Assembly: GCA_965222835.1 (NCBI GenBank) | Contig: CBDCUQ010000004.1 | Span: 186,001-250,000, forward strand | Origin: CBDCUQ01 sp965222835 | GTDB taxonomy: Bacteria > Pseudomonadota > Alphaproteobacteria > Rhizobiales > Hyphomicrobiaceae | Direction of reading: 5' to 3' | DNA: 64,000 nt | Shown here: positions 34,342 to 44,021 of the stretch, one piece after another | Position numbering within the stretch: the first letter of the stretch is position 1 | How the letters are laid out: each line of letters opens with the position of its first letter | Position numbers and translations under genes: made by a program | The notes under the pieces: model-generated | The model's input: only the letters and a program-made list of their open reading frames with translations | Database searches by the model: none | What the model was told of the DNA's origin: nothing

Positions 34342-37015
34342 CGGAGTCGGCCCCAACGAAACCGTGCGTACAACGTGCCCCTATTGCGGTGTCGGTTGCG
34401 GGGTGCTCGCATGTGCGCGCTCCGAAGAGACCGTGGACATCCGTGGCGATCCGGCGCATCCGGCCAACCTCGGGCGTCTTTGCTCCAAGGGCTCTGCACT
34501 TGGGGAGACACTGTCACTCGAAGACCGATTGCTGCATCCGCTTGTTCAAGGTCAGCGTGTAAGCTGGAATGCGGCGTTTGACGACATCGGTACACACTTT
34601 AATGAAACGATTGCCGCTCATGGTCCCCAGTCAATCGCCTTTTACGTCTCCGGGCAGATCCTTACCGAGGACTACTATGTCGCCAACAAGCTGATGAAAG
34701 GATTCATCGGTTCTGCCAACATCGACACCAATTCGCGCTTGTGTATGGCCTCTTCCGTCGCCGGGCACAAACGTGCCTTTGGTGCAGACACGGTGCCAGG
34801 TATCTACGAGGACCTTGAGCTTGCCGATCTCGTAGTACTCGCGGGATCGAACCTGGCATGGTGTCATCCCATCCTCTTCCAACGGCTGGCTGCTGCCAAA
34901 GAACGACGTGGGACGAAGGTCGTCGTCATCGACCCACGCCGCACGGACACGTGTGAGATTGCGGATCTGCGCCTTCCGCTGAGACCCGGTTCCGACGTTG
35001 CGTTATTCAACGGGCTCCTGGCGCATCTCGGACGCAAGGGTGTCTTCGACGAAGTCTTCATCGCCGCGCACACAAAGGGCCTTGACGTTGCCCTCGACGT
35101 CGCGCGCGCCGCCACGACAGAGGAGATCGCCGGGATTACCGGTCTTCCCGAGGCGAGAATCAACTCTTTCTATAATTTGTTCGCTGCGACGGAACGCTCG
35201 GTCACCGTCTACAGCCAAGGCATCAATCAGTCATCAGCCGGCACCGACAAGGTGAATGCCATTTTGAATTGTCACCTGGCGTCCGGGCGCATCGGTAAGC
35301 CGGGCATGGGACCGTTTTCGGTTACGGGCCAGCCCAATGCGATGGGCGGGCGCGAAGTTGGTGGGCTCGCAAACATGCTTGCCGCACACATGGAATTGGG
35401 CGACGCCGCGCACCGGCGCATCGTACAGGCCTTTTGGCGTTCACCGCGGATTGCCTCCGAGCCTGGCCTGAAGGCGATCGACATGTTCAATGCGGTCGCG
35501 GCCGGGCGCATCAAAGCAATTTGGATTATGGGAACCAATCCTGTCGACAGCATGCCGGACGCTGATGCTGTGCGCGCGGCGCTTGCGGACTGCCCGTACG
35601 TGGTTGTGTCCGATGTCGTGCGCGACACCGATACGACGAGACATGCACATGTCCTATTGCCGTCAGCCGCTTGGGGCGAGAAGGATGGAACTGTCACCAA
35701 TTCTGAGAGGCGTATCTCACGACAACGCGCGTTTTTGCCCCTGCCCCGCGAGGCTAGGCCTGACTGGTGGCAGCTCGCCGGGGTGGCCAAGCGCATGGGG
35801 TTTGCGGACAGCTTTTCGTGGCGGCACCCGTCCGAAATTTTTGCCGAGTATGCGCGCTTGACGGGCCGAGAGAACGGCGGCACGCGTGACCTCGACATCA
35901 GCGCATATGGCAACATCAGCCGTGAGGCCTACGATGCGCTTGAACCGTTCCAGTGGCCCAAACCGCTTGGTGCCGCCGCACGGACCACACGCTTTTTTGC
36001 AAAGGGCGACTTTTATACGGTGGACCGGCGCGCATCCTTCATTGCAACGCCTTTTCGTGCGCCTGTCGTTGCCCCCACGCCGGATTATCCATTCGTTCTC
36101 AACACGGGGCGAATTCGCGATCAGTGGCACACCATGACACGCACGGCAAAGACCGCGCGACTTATGGGTCACATCGCCGAACCCTTCGTCGAAGTCCACC
36201 CCGATGACGCTGCGCAGTTGAACGTCCGCGACGCTGAGCTTGCCGAAATCTCGAGCCCCAAAGGTCGCGCACTTCTCCGCGTTCTCATCACGGACCGGCA
36301 GCAGCGAGGCGTGCTTTTCGCACCAATTCACTGGACCGAACAGTATGCGAGTGCCGCGCGTATCGACGCACTTGTTGGAGCGGTGACAGACCCCATTTCG
36401 GGGCAGCCGGAACTCAAGGCGGTGCCCGTTGCAATGAAGCGCTTTGAGGCATCCTGGTATGGGTTTGCAGTCACGCGTTCGCGTCCAGAAGTCAATGGGA
36501 TTGCCTATTGGGCTGCTGCGCGATCGAAGACAGGGTGGCAGGTCGAACTTGCGGCGTCGACTGATCCACCTGATTGGACAGCCTATGCGCAATCTCTGCT
36601 GGCCGAGAACACTGTGTCGAGCGACATTCTCGCGTATCACGATGAGGCAAGCGGACAGCATCGTTTTGCCGCCTTCTCCAATGGAAAGCTGGTGGGTGCA
36701 TTGTTCATAGCGCGGGCGCCGGTTTCCGTTTCACGTGCCTGGGCAACGACGCAACTTGGTCAAGTAACAAGCAGGTCACGCGAGCGATTTGCCGTTTTGG
36801 CAGGTTGTGCCGGCGCAGCTGAAAAAGACCGGGGTGCCATTATTTGTTCCTGCTTCGAGATTGGTGTGAATGAGATCAGAGATGCCGTGATGAGCGGCCG
36901 ATGCGAATCTGTCGATGCCGTGGGCGTAGCGCTAAAGGCAGGAACAAACTGCGGCTCCTGTCGTGCTGAGATTGGGAGGCTCGTTCGTGATCATGCGATC
37001 AAAGAAGCTGTCTGA
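34331..37015 (+). CDS. nasA: Assimilatory nitrate reductase catalytic subunit
   Basis: 894 residues from ATG 34331, overlapping nirD by 11 bases. N-terminal [4Fe-4S] site TCPYCGVGCGVLA with the later Cys in LGRLCSKG. The molybdopterin domain shows SSVAGHKRAFGADTVPG, GSNLAWCHPI, VVIDPRRTDTCEIADL, IWIMGTNPVDSMPDAD, and a dinucleotide-binding C-domain (NTGRIRDQWHTMTRT). The last 70 residues are a BFD-like [2Fe-2S] domain (ICSCFEIGVNEIRDAV, NCGSCRAEIGRL). Reduces nitrate to nitrite in the cytosol. The fused BFD domain probably receives electrons directly, as in Klebsiella-type NasA. Confidence 0.94.
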   Translation: MPLDGVGPNETVRTTCPYCGVGCGVLACARSEETVDIRGDPAHPANLGRLCSKGSALGETLSLEDRLLHPLVQGQRVSWNAAFDDIGTHFNETIAAHGPQSIAFYVSGQILTEDYYVANKLMKGFIGSANIDTNSRLCMASSVAGHKRAFGADTVPGIYEDLELADLVVLAGSNLAWCHPILFQRLAAAKERRGTKVVVIDPRRTDTCEIADLRLPLRPGSDVALFNGLLAHLGRKGVFDEVFIAAHTKGLDVALDVARAATTEEIAGITGLPEARINSFYNLFAATERSVTVYSQGINQSSAGTDKVNAILNCHLASGRIGKPGMGPFSVTGQPNAMGGREVGGLANMLAAHMELGDAAHRRIVQAFWRSPRIASEPGLKAIDMFNAVAAGRIKAIWIMGTNPVDSMPDADAVRAALADCPYVVVSDVVRDTDTTRHAHVLLPSAAWGEKDGTVTNSERRISRQRAFLPLPREARPDWWQLAGVAKRMGFADSFSWRHPSEIFAEYARLTGRENGGTRDLDISAYGNISREAYDALEPFQWPKPLGAAARTTRFFAKGDFYTVDRRASFIATPFRAPVVAPTPDYPFVLNTGRIRDQWHTMTRTAKTARLMGHIAEPFVEVHPDDAAQLNVRDAELAEISSPKGRALLRVLITDRQQRGVLFAPIHWTEQYASAARIDALVGAVTDPISGQPELKAVPVAMKRFEASWYGFAVTRSRPEVNGIAYWAAARSKTGWQVELAASTDPPDWTAYAQSLLAENTVSSDILAYHDEASGQHRFAAFSNGKLVGALFIARAPVSVSRAWATTQLGQVTSRSRERFAVLAGCAGAAEKDRGAIICSCFEIGVNEIRDAVMSGRCESVDAVGVALKAGTNCGSCRAEIGRLVRDHAIKEAV

Positions 37016-37799
37016 TGCGGGAGTTGCACCGAGCGGGCGGGTGACACTTGTCGGCGCCGGGCCAGGCGATCCAGATCTTCTCACTCTTAAGGCTGTCAAA
37101 GCGCTTCAGGCGGCCGACGTGATCCTATTTGACGCTCTGGTGTCAGACGACGTCTTGCGTTTTGCCCGGCACGAAGCCAAACGCCTGCTGGTGGGAAAGC
37201 GGGGACATCGCCGATCCTGTCGTCAGGAGGACATCAATGCGCTGATGCTGAAGCTCGCTCGTCAAGGCAAGCACGTCGTCCGCCTCAAGGCGGGCGACCC
37301 CATGATTTTCGGCCGCGGTGGGGAAGAAATCGCAATGCTGAAATCACACGGTATTGAGCTTGCCGTTGTCTCCGGCGTCACCTCAGCATCTGCCATGGCT
37401 GCCGCGCTTGGTGTCTCCCTCACGCATCGAGACCACGCCCAAACTCTGCACTTTGTCACTGGTCACGCGCGAAATGGCACGCTTCCCGAAAATCTAGACT
37501 GGGCTAGTCTTGCCGACGCAAAGGGTACGATCATCGTCTATATGGGAGGTAGAACGTGCCGGGAGCTGGCCCAGCGTCTGGCAGACGAAGGCTTGTCCAG
37601 CTCCACACCTGTGGTCGCGATCGAGAATATTTCACGTGACGATGAACGTTGCTGCGCCGGCAAGCTTGCCGACTTGATGGGCAGCGAAGATCGCTTTGAC
37701 AGTACTGCTCCAGTACTTATCGGAATTGGAAATGCGTTTGACTCTTGCATACAGGAGCGCGCGCTGCCGCTTGTAGAGGCCTATGCCGCAGCCGTTTGA
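36993..37799 (+). CDS. cobA: Uroporphyrinogen-III C-methyltransferase
   Basis: 268 residues from ATG 36993, overlapping nasA by 23 bases. Motifs VTLVGAGPGDPDLLTLKAVK, DALVS, VRLKAGDPMIFGRGGEE and SGVTSASAMAAALG are diagnostic of SUMT. It makes precorrin-2, the siroheme precursor needed by NirB. No CysG dehydrogenase/ferrochelatase domain is attached. Confidence 0.93.
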   Translation: MRSKKLSDAGVAPSGRVTLVGAGPGDPDLLTLKAVKALQAADVILFDALVSDDVLRFARHEAKRLLVGKRGHRRSCRQEDINALMLKLARQGKHVVRLKAGDPMIFGRGGEEIAMLKSHGIELAVVSGVTSASAMAAALGVSLTHRDHAQTLHFVTGHARNGTLPENLDWASLADAKGTIIVYMGGRTCRELAQRLADEGLSSSTPVVAIENISRDDERCCAGKLADLMGSEDRFDSTAPVLIGIGNAFDSCIQERALPLVEAYAAAV

Positions 37800-38272
37800 C
37801 GTCCACTTATGAGAAGAAATCTGACGCAATGCGCACCAGACACTCTGTTGTCTTTCTGGCCTCAGAACTGTTAAACTCGTCCGTAGACTGACGATAAGCA
37901 ACATCGGCGTCGCTCCAAAACATGTGGTCGTGGCGCTGTCGTGTTTGCGATACCGCAGTGCAGTGACCATAGTGCAAGCCTGACACTTCTCGTGTCGGCT
38001 TTCCCTTCGGAAGCTGACGACTTTGGCGGGTGGTTGGCTGGTTTGGGTTGTGCGAATCCCGGACATGCCGAACTCCCTACTGGGAGATTCAAAGGAACTG
38101 ACCGATACGGACGACCCTATCGATCTATGCGAAGAGAGTAATTGAGGTATTGACCCTATTCGCTGAAGCCGGGCACGCCTGTAAGGATTAAACTCACTAG
38201 AGACTTATCGAGGTCATTGGGAGTGGATTAGCTTACGCTGTTTGCCGCGAGGTTTGCGACGGCTTTCGGGGC
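37800..38272. other. Spacer between nitrate operon and two-component genes
   Basis: About 470 bases. Short inverted segments are present (CCAGACA...TGTCTTTCTGG near 37840) but there is no convincing gene. It should contain the end of the nir-nas-cob transcript and of the leftward response regulator gene. Confidence 0.4.
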
Positions 38273-38914
38273 CTATATTTCCCGGGATGTGTCAAGCAGT
38301 CCCTCGCGCAAGGCGTAGCTCAACAACTCGGCAACGGAGTGCACGTTCAATTTGCGCATCAAATTGGTGCGGTGATTGTCGACAGTCTTGAAACTCACGC
38401 CGAGGCGTTCTGCAATTTCCCGGTTTGACGTGCCGGTGGCGATCAGACTGAGAATCTGCCGCTCGCGGGTCGTAAGGACGGAGGGCCCATCAACATGTTC
38501 GAGTCTCTCAATCACATCGCGCGAGATCACCTTGCCGCCCTGCAACACGATCGGAACTGCATCGCGAAGCTGCTTTGGATCCGAGTTCTTCATGAACAGT
38601 CCATCGACGCCGGACGATACCAGCTCACTCATCAACCCGATGGACGTCATTCCAGTCACGACGACAATTCGCGTATCGGGGCTCCAGCGCCGCACTTCGC
38701 CATAAATCTCGATTCCCTGCGCGTAGGGCATGGCAATATCGAGGGTCAGCAGGGCCGGCTTCAACTGGCGAACGAGGCTGATTGCTTGCAGTCCGTCAGA
38801 CGCCTCACCGACAGCCTTAATGCCTCCAATGTCGTTAAGGATCTGTCTGATACCATCTCGAAGCATCGCATGGTCGTCAGCAATAATCGCCGTAAACTCG
38901 TGAGGCTGTGACAT
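38273..38914 (-). CDS. NarL/FixJ-type response regulator
   Basis: 213 residues. Receiver 1-125 (IIADDHAMLRDGI, phospho-acceptor in LLTLDIAMPYAQG, VVVTGM, FMKN) and a LuxR-type helix-turn-helix at about 145-205 (LTTRERQILSLIATGTSNRE, VSFKTVDNHRTNLMRKL). It starts four bases from the divergent sensor kinase, its probable partner. Targets unknown. Confidence 0.9.
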   Translation of the reverse strand: MSQPHEFTAIIADDHAMLRDGIRQILNDIGGIKAVGEASDGLQAISLVRQLKPALLTLDIAMPYAQGIEIYGEVRRWSPDTRIVVVTGMTSIGLMSELVSSGVDGLFMKNSDPKQLRDAVPIVLQGGKVISRDVIERLEHVDGPSVLTTRERQILSLIATGTSNREIAERLGVSFKTVDNHRTNLMRKLNVHSVAELLSYALREGLLDTSREI

Positions 38915-38918
38915 CTAA

Positions 38919-40958
38919 ATGCTCAATCGCATGCTCTGCAGTTTCTTGGTTGCCGGCACCCGTCAATGTTTTCAGGTTCTGGCAGTCCTTCTGACATTCG
39001 CATTATTTGCTGCGCCTTCGCAACTTTTCGCGCAATCGGCCTCGCATGCGCCTGTTGCGTTGAAGGGAAGCGGATTCTTCCGGGATCTCGCGCAGGATGT
39101 CAGATACTATGAAGACAAAGCTCGGGAGCTCACACCAGAAGCGGCTCTCAAACTTGATGTTCGTACCAGCTATCGCCGGATTGACACCGCGTTGGTTGAC
39201 TTTGGGTTTACGCGATCGCGGTTCTGGATCCGCGTTCCCGTTCGAAATGCGACCACGCGCGCCGGCACTTGGAAGCTGGCGCTCGATGTCCCGAATGTGG
39301 AGTCGCTTGCTGTCTATCGGGCGGACAGGACTTCGAGTGAAGCAGAAAGCCTTCATCAAATCCTTCACATTGACGAAACGATGAGATTTTCACGCCGGCC
39401 AATTCCCTACCGTAATCTGGCCGCTGACATCGTGCTCGCCGCGAACGACTCAACCGAAATTCTGATTGCGTACTCCTCGAAGCAGGCGACGCAGCTTCCG
39501 ATCATGATTGAAAGCGAGGACCATTTCTACAAGCGCATCCGGGACGAAGATATTCATAACTGGGTGCTGTTCGCCCTGCTGGTCAGCATGACGTTGGTCA
39601 GTACGGCTTACCTGATCGCTTTGGGTATCGGCACAGCAGGTTTCTATGGCGCGTATATTCTGATTTCAGGCCTCTATCTCTTCCATACGGATGGTTATGC
39701 CTTCCAATACATATGGCCCAATGCGCCAGGCTGGAACAGCCTTGCCGTCGCACCGATCGGCATGTTGATGGTTGCCGCGGGGTGCCTGTTTGCCCGCTCC
39801 TTTACAGCAGCACCACAGCATCATCCGCGCCTTGATCGTCTGCTTCTCGGCAGCGTCGCGATCGCATTTGTCCTTCTCTTAACCTCGGTTTTCGGTCTTG
39901 AGCACAGGTGGTTCAAGACCCTAACGCTTGTATTCGTCGTGGCATGCGCGGTGCTTTACTTCGTATCGGGTCTTTTTGCGGCTCGGCGCGGACAGGCCGG
40001 AGCCCGGTTCTTTGTATTCGGAGCATTGGCAATCATATCAGCCATTACGTTCGGCGCCATTGGGTATCTCAATCCGGGGCAATACAACCAAGACATTGCC
40101 GGCCACTATGGCCGGTACGCGCTTCTTGTCGAAGGGGCCGCGTTTTCGCTCGCGATTCTGCTAAATGTTTTGAGTATTCGTCAGGAACGGGACAAATCAC
40201 TGCAGCGCGAAGTGAAAGCGGCGCAGGAAAAACTCGCGATGAGCGAAGCCTTGGTCGCGGCTCAGCAAAGCCATGGCCGTGCCGTGGCCCTCGCGGAGGC
40301 GCGGCGCCGGCGGCTCGCAACGACAGCACATGACATTCAACAGCCGTTGTCATCCTTGCGCATGGCCCTCACCCAATTGACCGGATCGAATGATCAGGCC
40401 GTTGTTCGCGTGCAATCCAGCTTTGACTATCTGGACAAGATTGTTCAAACAAATCTCGAAGAAACACGGCCCGACGAAACTGTCGCAAGTGGACATGGGC
40501 ACGAACTACAACCAGGAGACGCGCAAGAGGAATTTCCAGCATCCGTAGTCCTTGCAAATGTTGAAGCAATGTTCCGTGAAGAAGCGAAGAGCAAGGGGAT
40601 TGATCTGCGCGTTGTAATGTCGGATGCCCGCATTAGAACACAGCCTCTAGCGCTCATGCGCATCGTCAGTAACTTGGTTTCGAATGCAGTGAAGTATACG
40701 GGTGAAGGCCGTGTATTGCTCGGCTGCCGCAGACGGAATGGACACCTTTGCATCGAAGTCCATGATACGGGCCCAGGTATGTCAGAGAGTGAAATCTCAC
40801 GGCTTGTTCGTCCGTACGAACGCGGCAGCAATGCTCCAGGAACCGGGTTGGGATTGGCGCTCGTCCAAGAACTCGCGGTAAATGCAAATCTACGATTTGA
40901 GATCTCAAGCCAGCCTGGACGTGGAACACGGGCTTCGGTTTGCATCGACAGGGTGTGA
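38919..40958 (+). CDS. 7TMR-DISM sensor histidine kinase
   Basis: 679 residues. Signal peptide to about residue 40 (QLFAQSA). A periplasmic 7TMR-DISMED2 sensor of jelly-roll type (about 50-195) includes RIDTALVDFGFTRSRFWIR. Seven transmembrane helices span about 210-415, then a coiled coil, H-box TAHDIQQPLSSLRMAL, and the ATPase with RIVSNLVSNAVKYT, VHDTGPGMSESEI and GTGLGLALVQEL. DISMED2 domains are thought to bind carbohydrate-like ligands. Divergent from the LuxR-type regulator with no room for a separate promoter, so each promoter lies inside the other gene. Confidence 0.9.
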   Translation: MLNRMLCSFLVAGTRQCFQVLAVLLTFALFAAPSQLFAQSASHAPVALKGSGFFRDLAQDVRYYEDKARELTPEAALKLDVRTSYRRIDTALVDFGFTRSRFWIRVPVRNATTRAGTWKLALDVPNVESLAVYRADRTSSEAESLHQILHIDETMRFSRRPIPYRNLAADIVLAANDSTEILIAYSSKQATQLPIMIESEDHFYKRIRDEDIHNWVLFALLVSMTLVSTAYLIALGIGTAGFYGAYILISGLYLFHTDGYAFQYIWPNAPGWNSLAVAPIGMLMVAAGCLFARSFTAAPQHHPRLDRLLLGSVAIAFVLLLTSVFGLEHRWFKTLTLVFVVACAVLYFVSGLFAARRGQAGARFFVFGALAIISAITFGAIGYLNPGQYNQDIAGHYGRYALLVEGAAFSLAILLNVLSIRQERDKSLQREVKAAQEKLAMSEALVAAQQSHGRAVALAEARRRRLATTAHDIQQPLSSLRMALTQLTGSNDQAVVRVQSSFDYLDKIVQTNLEETRPDETVASGHGHELQPGDAQEEFPASVVLANVEAMFREEAKSKGIDLRVVMSDARIRTQPLALMRIVSNLVSNAVKYTGEGRVLLGCRRRNGHLCIEVHDTGPGMSESEISRLVRPYERGSNAPGTGLGLALVQELAVNANLRFEISSQPGRGTRASVCIDRV

Positions 40959-41088
40959 ATATGTAGACGCCGGCCGAATCCCACGTTGCATTCTCGTATG
41001 GGTCCAGCGACATCATGGTGCGCACTTTCGCTATCACTTATTGTGCTCGTCTACTCGATAGCGCTGGCGAGAACACAATTACGAAAAC

Positions 41089-41859
41089 TCACGAACAATT
41101 GGCATCCGTCCATTGACCGGCCTTCGTTCCGCGCGCGCACATCTTTCGGCTTTTCGCACTGATCGCTTTCCAACCATCCGGCACCGCTTCGAATAGGATT
41201 GTGTGCTGAAGTCCGGAAACTGAATCGTCTGCCAATCCGTGGGCTGTAATCTCGGCGACGGCACGCGGCTTTGCTCGAGCACTGTCTGACAGCAAACGTC
41301 TGACGGATACGACGAGTGAGCCAGCACCCTCAGGTTCGATTGAAATTCCGTGCAACAATGGAGCAAGCACGGCCTGAATGCTGGCCCCCTCCTTGACCTT
41401 GAGGAGCCGGTCTAATTGCTTTCGGTTTCCACCCCTCGATGATCTGGGCCCATGGACACGGTCGGTGATGCATTGACGTGCAGTGGCGCTGGCAAAATCG
41501 ATGGCGCCTTGATGCCGATCGCTAAAGACAACCGAGTAGCGGCGCGGTTGCACATTGTTGACGGCAACCTTCAAGCGCTGGCCGGCACCGCAATCCCTCT
41601 TCACGACTTTTGATTTTGGTGATTGGTAATTGAAGCCCCCGATTACGACGATCGAGGCTGTTTCTTCCTTCACTGATACCTCAATGTTGTTCCCCTGATA
41701 CCGATAGCTGCTGCTGACGCATCCGTTTGAGATATCGAATTCGATCGTGCCCTTTGCAGCGGTTGAATAGGTGCCGCAGACGGTCAGTGGGCCCGCAACA
41801 GCAGCGCCAGCACCTGCCGAGACGAGAAAGATTGTCGCCAATGCTTGCCGCACCTTCAT
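41089..41859 (-). CDS. Exported protein of unknown function
   Basis: 256 residues from ATG 41859, chosen because it opens a good signal peptide (MKVRQALATIFLVSAGAGAA, cleaved near VAG-PL); ATG 41889 is possible. The mature protein is beta-rich and contains six cysteines, ending in KSRKMCARGTKAGQWTDANC. No known family recognised. It lies 154 bases downstream of, and on the same strand as, the Cys-repeat protein, so the two may be co-expressed. Confidence 0.7.
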   Translation of the reverse strand: MKVRQALATIFLVSAGAGAAVAGPLTVCGTYSTAAKGTIEFDISNGCVSSSYRYQGNNIEVSVKEETASIVVIGGFNYQSPKSKVVKRDCGAGQRLKVAVNNVQPRRYSVVFSDRHQGAIDFASATARQCITDRVHGPRSSRGGNRKQLDRLLKVKEGASIQAVLAPLLHGISIEPEGAGSLVVSVRRLLSDSARAKPRAVAEITAHGLADDSVSGLQHTILFEAVPDGWKAISAKSRKMCARGTKAGQWTDANCS

Positions 41860-42013
41860 TCTACGTCGAATGTGTCTGACATCCTGCATGTCCTGATACG
41901 CTCCTGCCCGTTCGAGATAGGGCTGGCCCGACTTGAGCCAGCCCTTCTGTGACAGATCGAATTGTATTCCTGGTGAGTGACCCCAAAGGAGCCGCCGCCG
42001 TATCGGCACTGCC

Positions 42014-43774
42014 CTAGTTCGGAACACACATGTAGTACATGCCCATTCTCGTCTTCTTTAGTCCGGGTTTGCATTCCGGCCCTGGCATTTCTTTCGGACA
42101 GGCACGCTGACCCGAGCCGCCGCACGACTGGTTGCGGGGGCCGCCGATGTCGATGTTGAAGACCATGCCATCCCGGCAGGTTCGCTTGCTGGACGAGCTT
42201 GATAGCATGCGCGACCATTTCCAACCGCCTTCATGAACTTTGTACTGAATCTTGACCTTTGTTGCGTCGCCACCGACCTTTTGTAGCCGGTATTTGCGAT
42301 CGAAGGTCTCGCCGTTCTCCAGCTTCTTGTTCCATGTATTTTTCGAACGCCAACCGTTCTTCTGGTAGTCATAGAAGTCGATGTCGACGACCTTGATTTT
42401 CTTTCCAGTTTTGTTTTTTCCCACGATCCGCACATCCTTGCAGCCAGGCGAGGTATCGATTTTTGGGAACCGGAAGAGCTTGTGGGTATGGGTCAGCGCA
42501 ATCGAACCAAAGTTGGCCCCTACGCCTTTTCCTCCTGCGGCGGAGAAGCTCTCACAACGCGGAGACTTGCCGCTGCTCAATCCAACCGCGGCGCTACCGC
42601 CAAGAAGGAATTTTCCTCCGGCAGAGAAACTCTTTCCACCACCACTCAGATCGTCGGCCTTGTTATAAAAGGCGGAAACAACACCATTGAGACCGATACC
42701 TGCACTTACACCTAAACTCCCGCCAACCTGCTGATACGTCGTCGCATCGCTCAAATCGAGGTTCATCGCGACATAGAACTCGCTGGAAAGACCGAAACCG
42801 GCGGAGCCCTCACCGGAGACCCCCATTGAGAAAGCGCGGAAGCCCTCAGCTCGAAGAACGCTGATCATATTGTCGAGCTCACCCTTGCATCGCGCCGCTT
42901 CGACGATTCCGCGGATGTCCTCTAATTTCTTTGCTTTGATGGCGCGCTTGAGGGCTTCGAGTTTGCCAAGTCCCACCTGGCATGCGCGATATTTCAGCAT
43001 CGCCATACCCATCGGTTTGAAATCCTCAAGGCATCTCTTGGCCGTCGCAACAACGCTGCTGGGCTCGCTTGCTTTCACGCACAACTTGTTCAACGGATTA
43101 AGTCTGAGACCGGCATCGCATGCTGGAACACGGACTTTCTTCGGGCATCCAGGTCGCATAAACCCACCGCATTTCAGTGCCTCCGGATCGCCCGATTCCC
43201 GCTTCCGAATGCAAATACCGATGACATTAACAAGTCCGTTCCGGCACTCCGGTCCTGGCAAGCTTGGAGGACATGCAGGCTGTTTTAGGCCGCCGCACTT
43301 TGGCCTCTCCGGTTTGTCGGGCCTACCGGCCGGCAGACAAATTCCGCGAACGACCTTGAGACCGGGCTTGCATTGCGGTCCGGGCCAAATCTTGGGGCAC
43401 GCCTTCTGTTTGAGTCCGCCGCACTTCGGCTTTCCCGGTTTGTCAGGCTTGCCGTTAGGCAGGCAAATCTCGCCCACCACCTTGAGCCCTTTCTTGCATT
43501 GCGGTCCGGGCAGGATCTTGGGGCACGCCTTCTCCTTGAGGCCGCCGCACTTCAGCTTTCCTGGCTTGTCGGGCTTGCCGTCAGGCAGGCAAATCTTGTC
43601 CACCACCTTGAGCCCCTTCTTGCACTGAGGCCCAGGCAGGATTTTGGGGCACGCCTTCTCTTTGAGGCCGCCACAGGTCTTTGCGTGCGCACTTTGAGGG
43701 AGGGAGATCGGGCCCACCGCGCTGAGCGCCAGGGCCAAAAAAGCGATAGTCGAAGCTTTTCGATGGTTCGTCAC
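42014..43774 (-). CDS. Exported protein with 42-residue Cys-rich tandem repeats
   Basis: 586 residues with a signal peptide (1-31, cleaved near AHA-KT). Residues 34-201 are four 42-residue repeats of the form CGGLKxxACP...PGPxCxxGL...ICLP; each has four Cys spaced x7, x8, x10. A fifth degraded copy lies at 202-240 and a sixth closes the protein (551-586). Between them are a helical segment (245-310) with four Cys, a Gly/Ser/Ala-rich amphipathic beta region (about 315-440; SMGVSGEGSAGFGLSSEFYV) and a beta-sandwich-like segment (about 445-545). The repeats suggest small disulfide-bonded modules. I recognise no family; a binding, adhesin or pore-forming role is only a guess. Confidence 0.75.
   Translation of the reverse strand: MTNHRKASTIAFLALALSAVGPISLPQSAHAKTCGGLKEKACPKILPGPQCKKGLKVVDKICLPDGKPDKPGKLKCGGLKEKACPKILPGPQCKKGLKVVGEICLPNGKPDKPGKPKCGGLKQKACPKIWPGPQCKPGLKVVRGICLPAGRPDKPERPKCGGLKQPACPPSLPGPECRNGLVNVIGICIRKRESGDPEALKCGGFMRPGCPKKVRVPACDAGLRLNPLNKLCVKASEPSSVVATAKRCLEDFKPMGMAMLKYRACQVGLGKLEALKRAIKAKKLEDIRGIVEAARCKGELDNMISVLRAEGFRAFSMGVSGEGSAGFGLSSEFYVAMNLDLSDATTYQQVGGSLGVSAGIGLNGVVSAFYNKADDLSGGGKSFSAGGKFLLGGSAAVGLSSGKSPRCESFSAAGGKGVGANFGSIALTHTHKLFRFPKIDTSPGCKDVRIVGKNKTGKKIKVVDIDFYDYQKNGWRSKNTWNKKLENGETFDRKYRLQKVGGDATKVKIQYKVHEGGWKWSRMLSSSSSKRTCRDGMVFNIDIGGPRNQSCGGSGQRACPKEMPGPECKPGLKKTRMGMYYMCVPN
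43172..43675 (-). repeat. Four 126-bp tandem repeats inside the Cys-rich gene
   Basis: In-frame direct repeats of 126 bases encode residues 34-201. The two upstream-most copies are nearly identical at DNA level, which points to recent expansion. Copies three and four are more diverged. Confidence 0.85.
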
Positions 43775-44021
43775 GTCGGTGGTTCCTTAGCCTTTTTGAA
43801 CAGAGTCCGATCCTTCTCCGGTGATGCCAAAATAATACGGGAGGCCGTCTGATCATATGGGGTAAAGCCCCTAATCCCGTGACGACGGGCAAATTCCAAT
43901 CTGTTCGTGCTTAAATATGCAAGATTGGTAAACCGCCGCTAACCCGGCAGTTGTGCGGTTGCTGATTCCTGGGCAGGGCTTGATGTAGTGCAGATTGTTC
44001 AAATAATAGGGAAGATCACTG

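Noticed and set aside
35717..36661. 314-codon open frame antisense to nasA
   Set aside because: Shadow of the nitrate reductase frame; product unlike any protein.
43172..43675. Regular 126-bp direct repeats suggesting a CRISPR-like array
   Set aside because: Repeats are contiguous with no unique spacers and stay in frame within a coding sequence, so they encode protein repeats.
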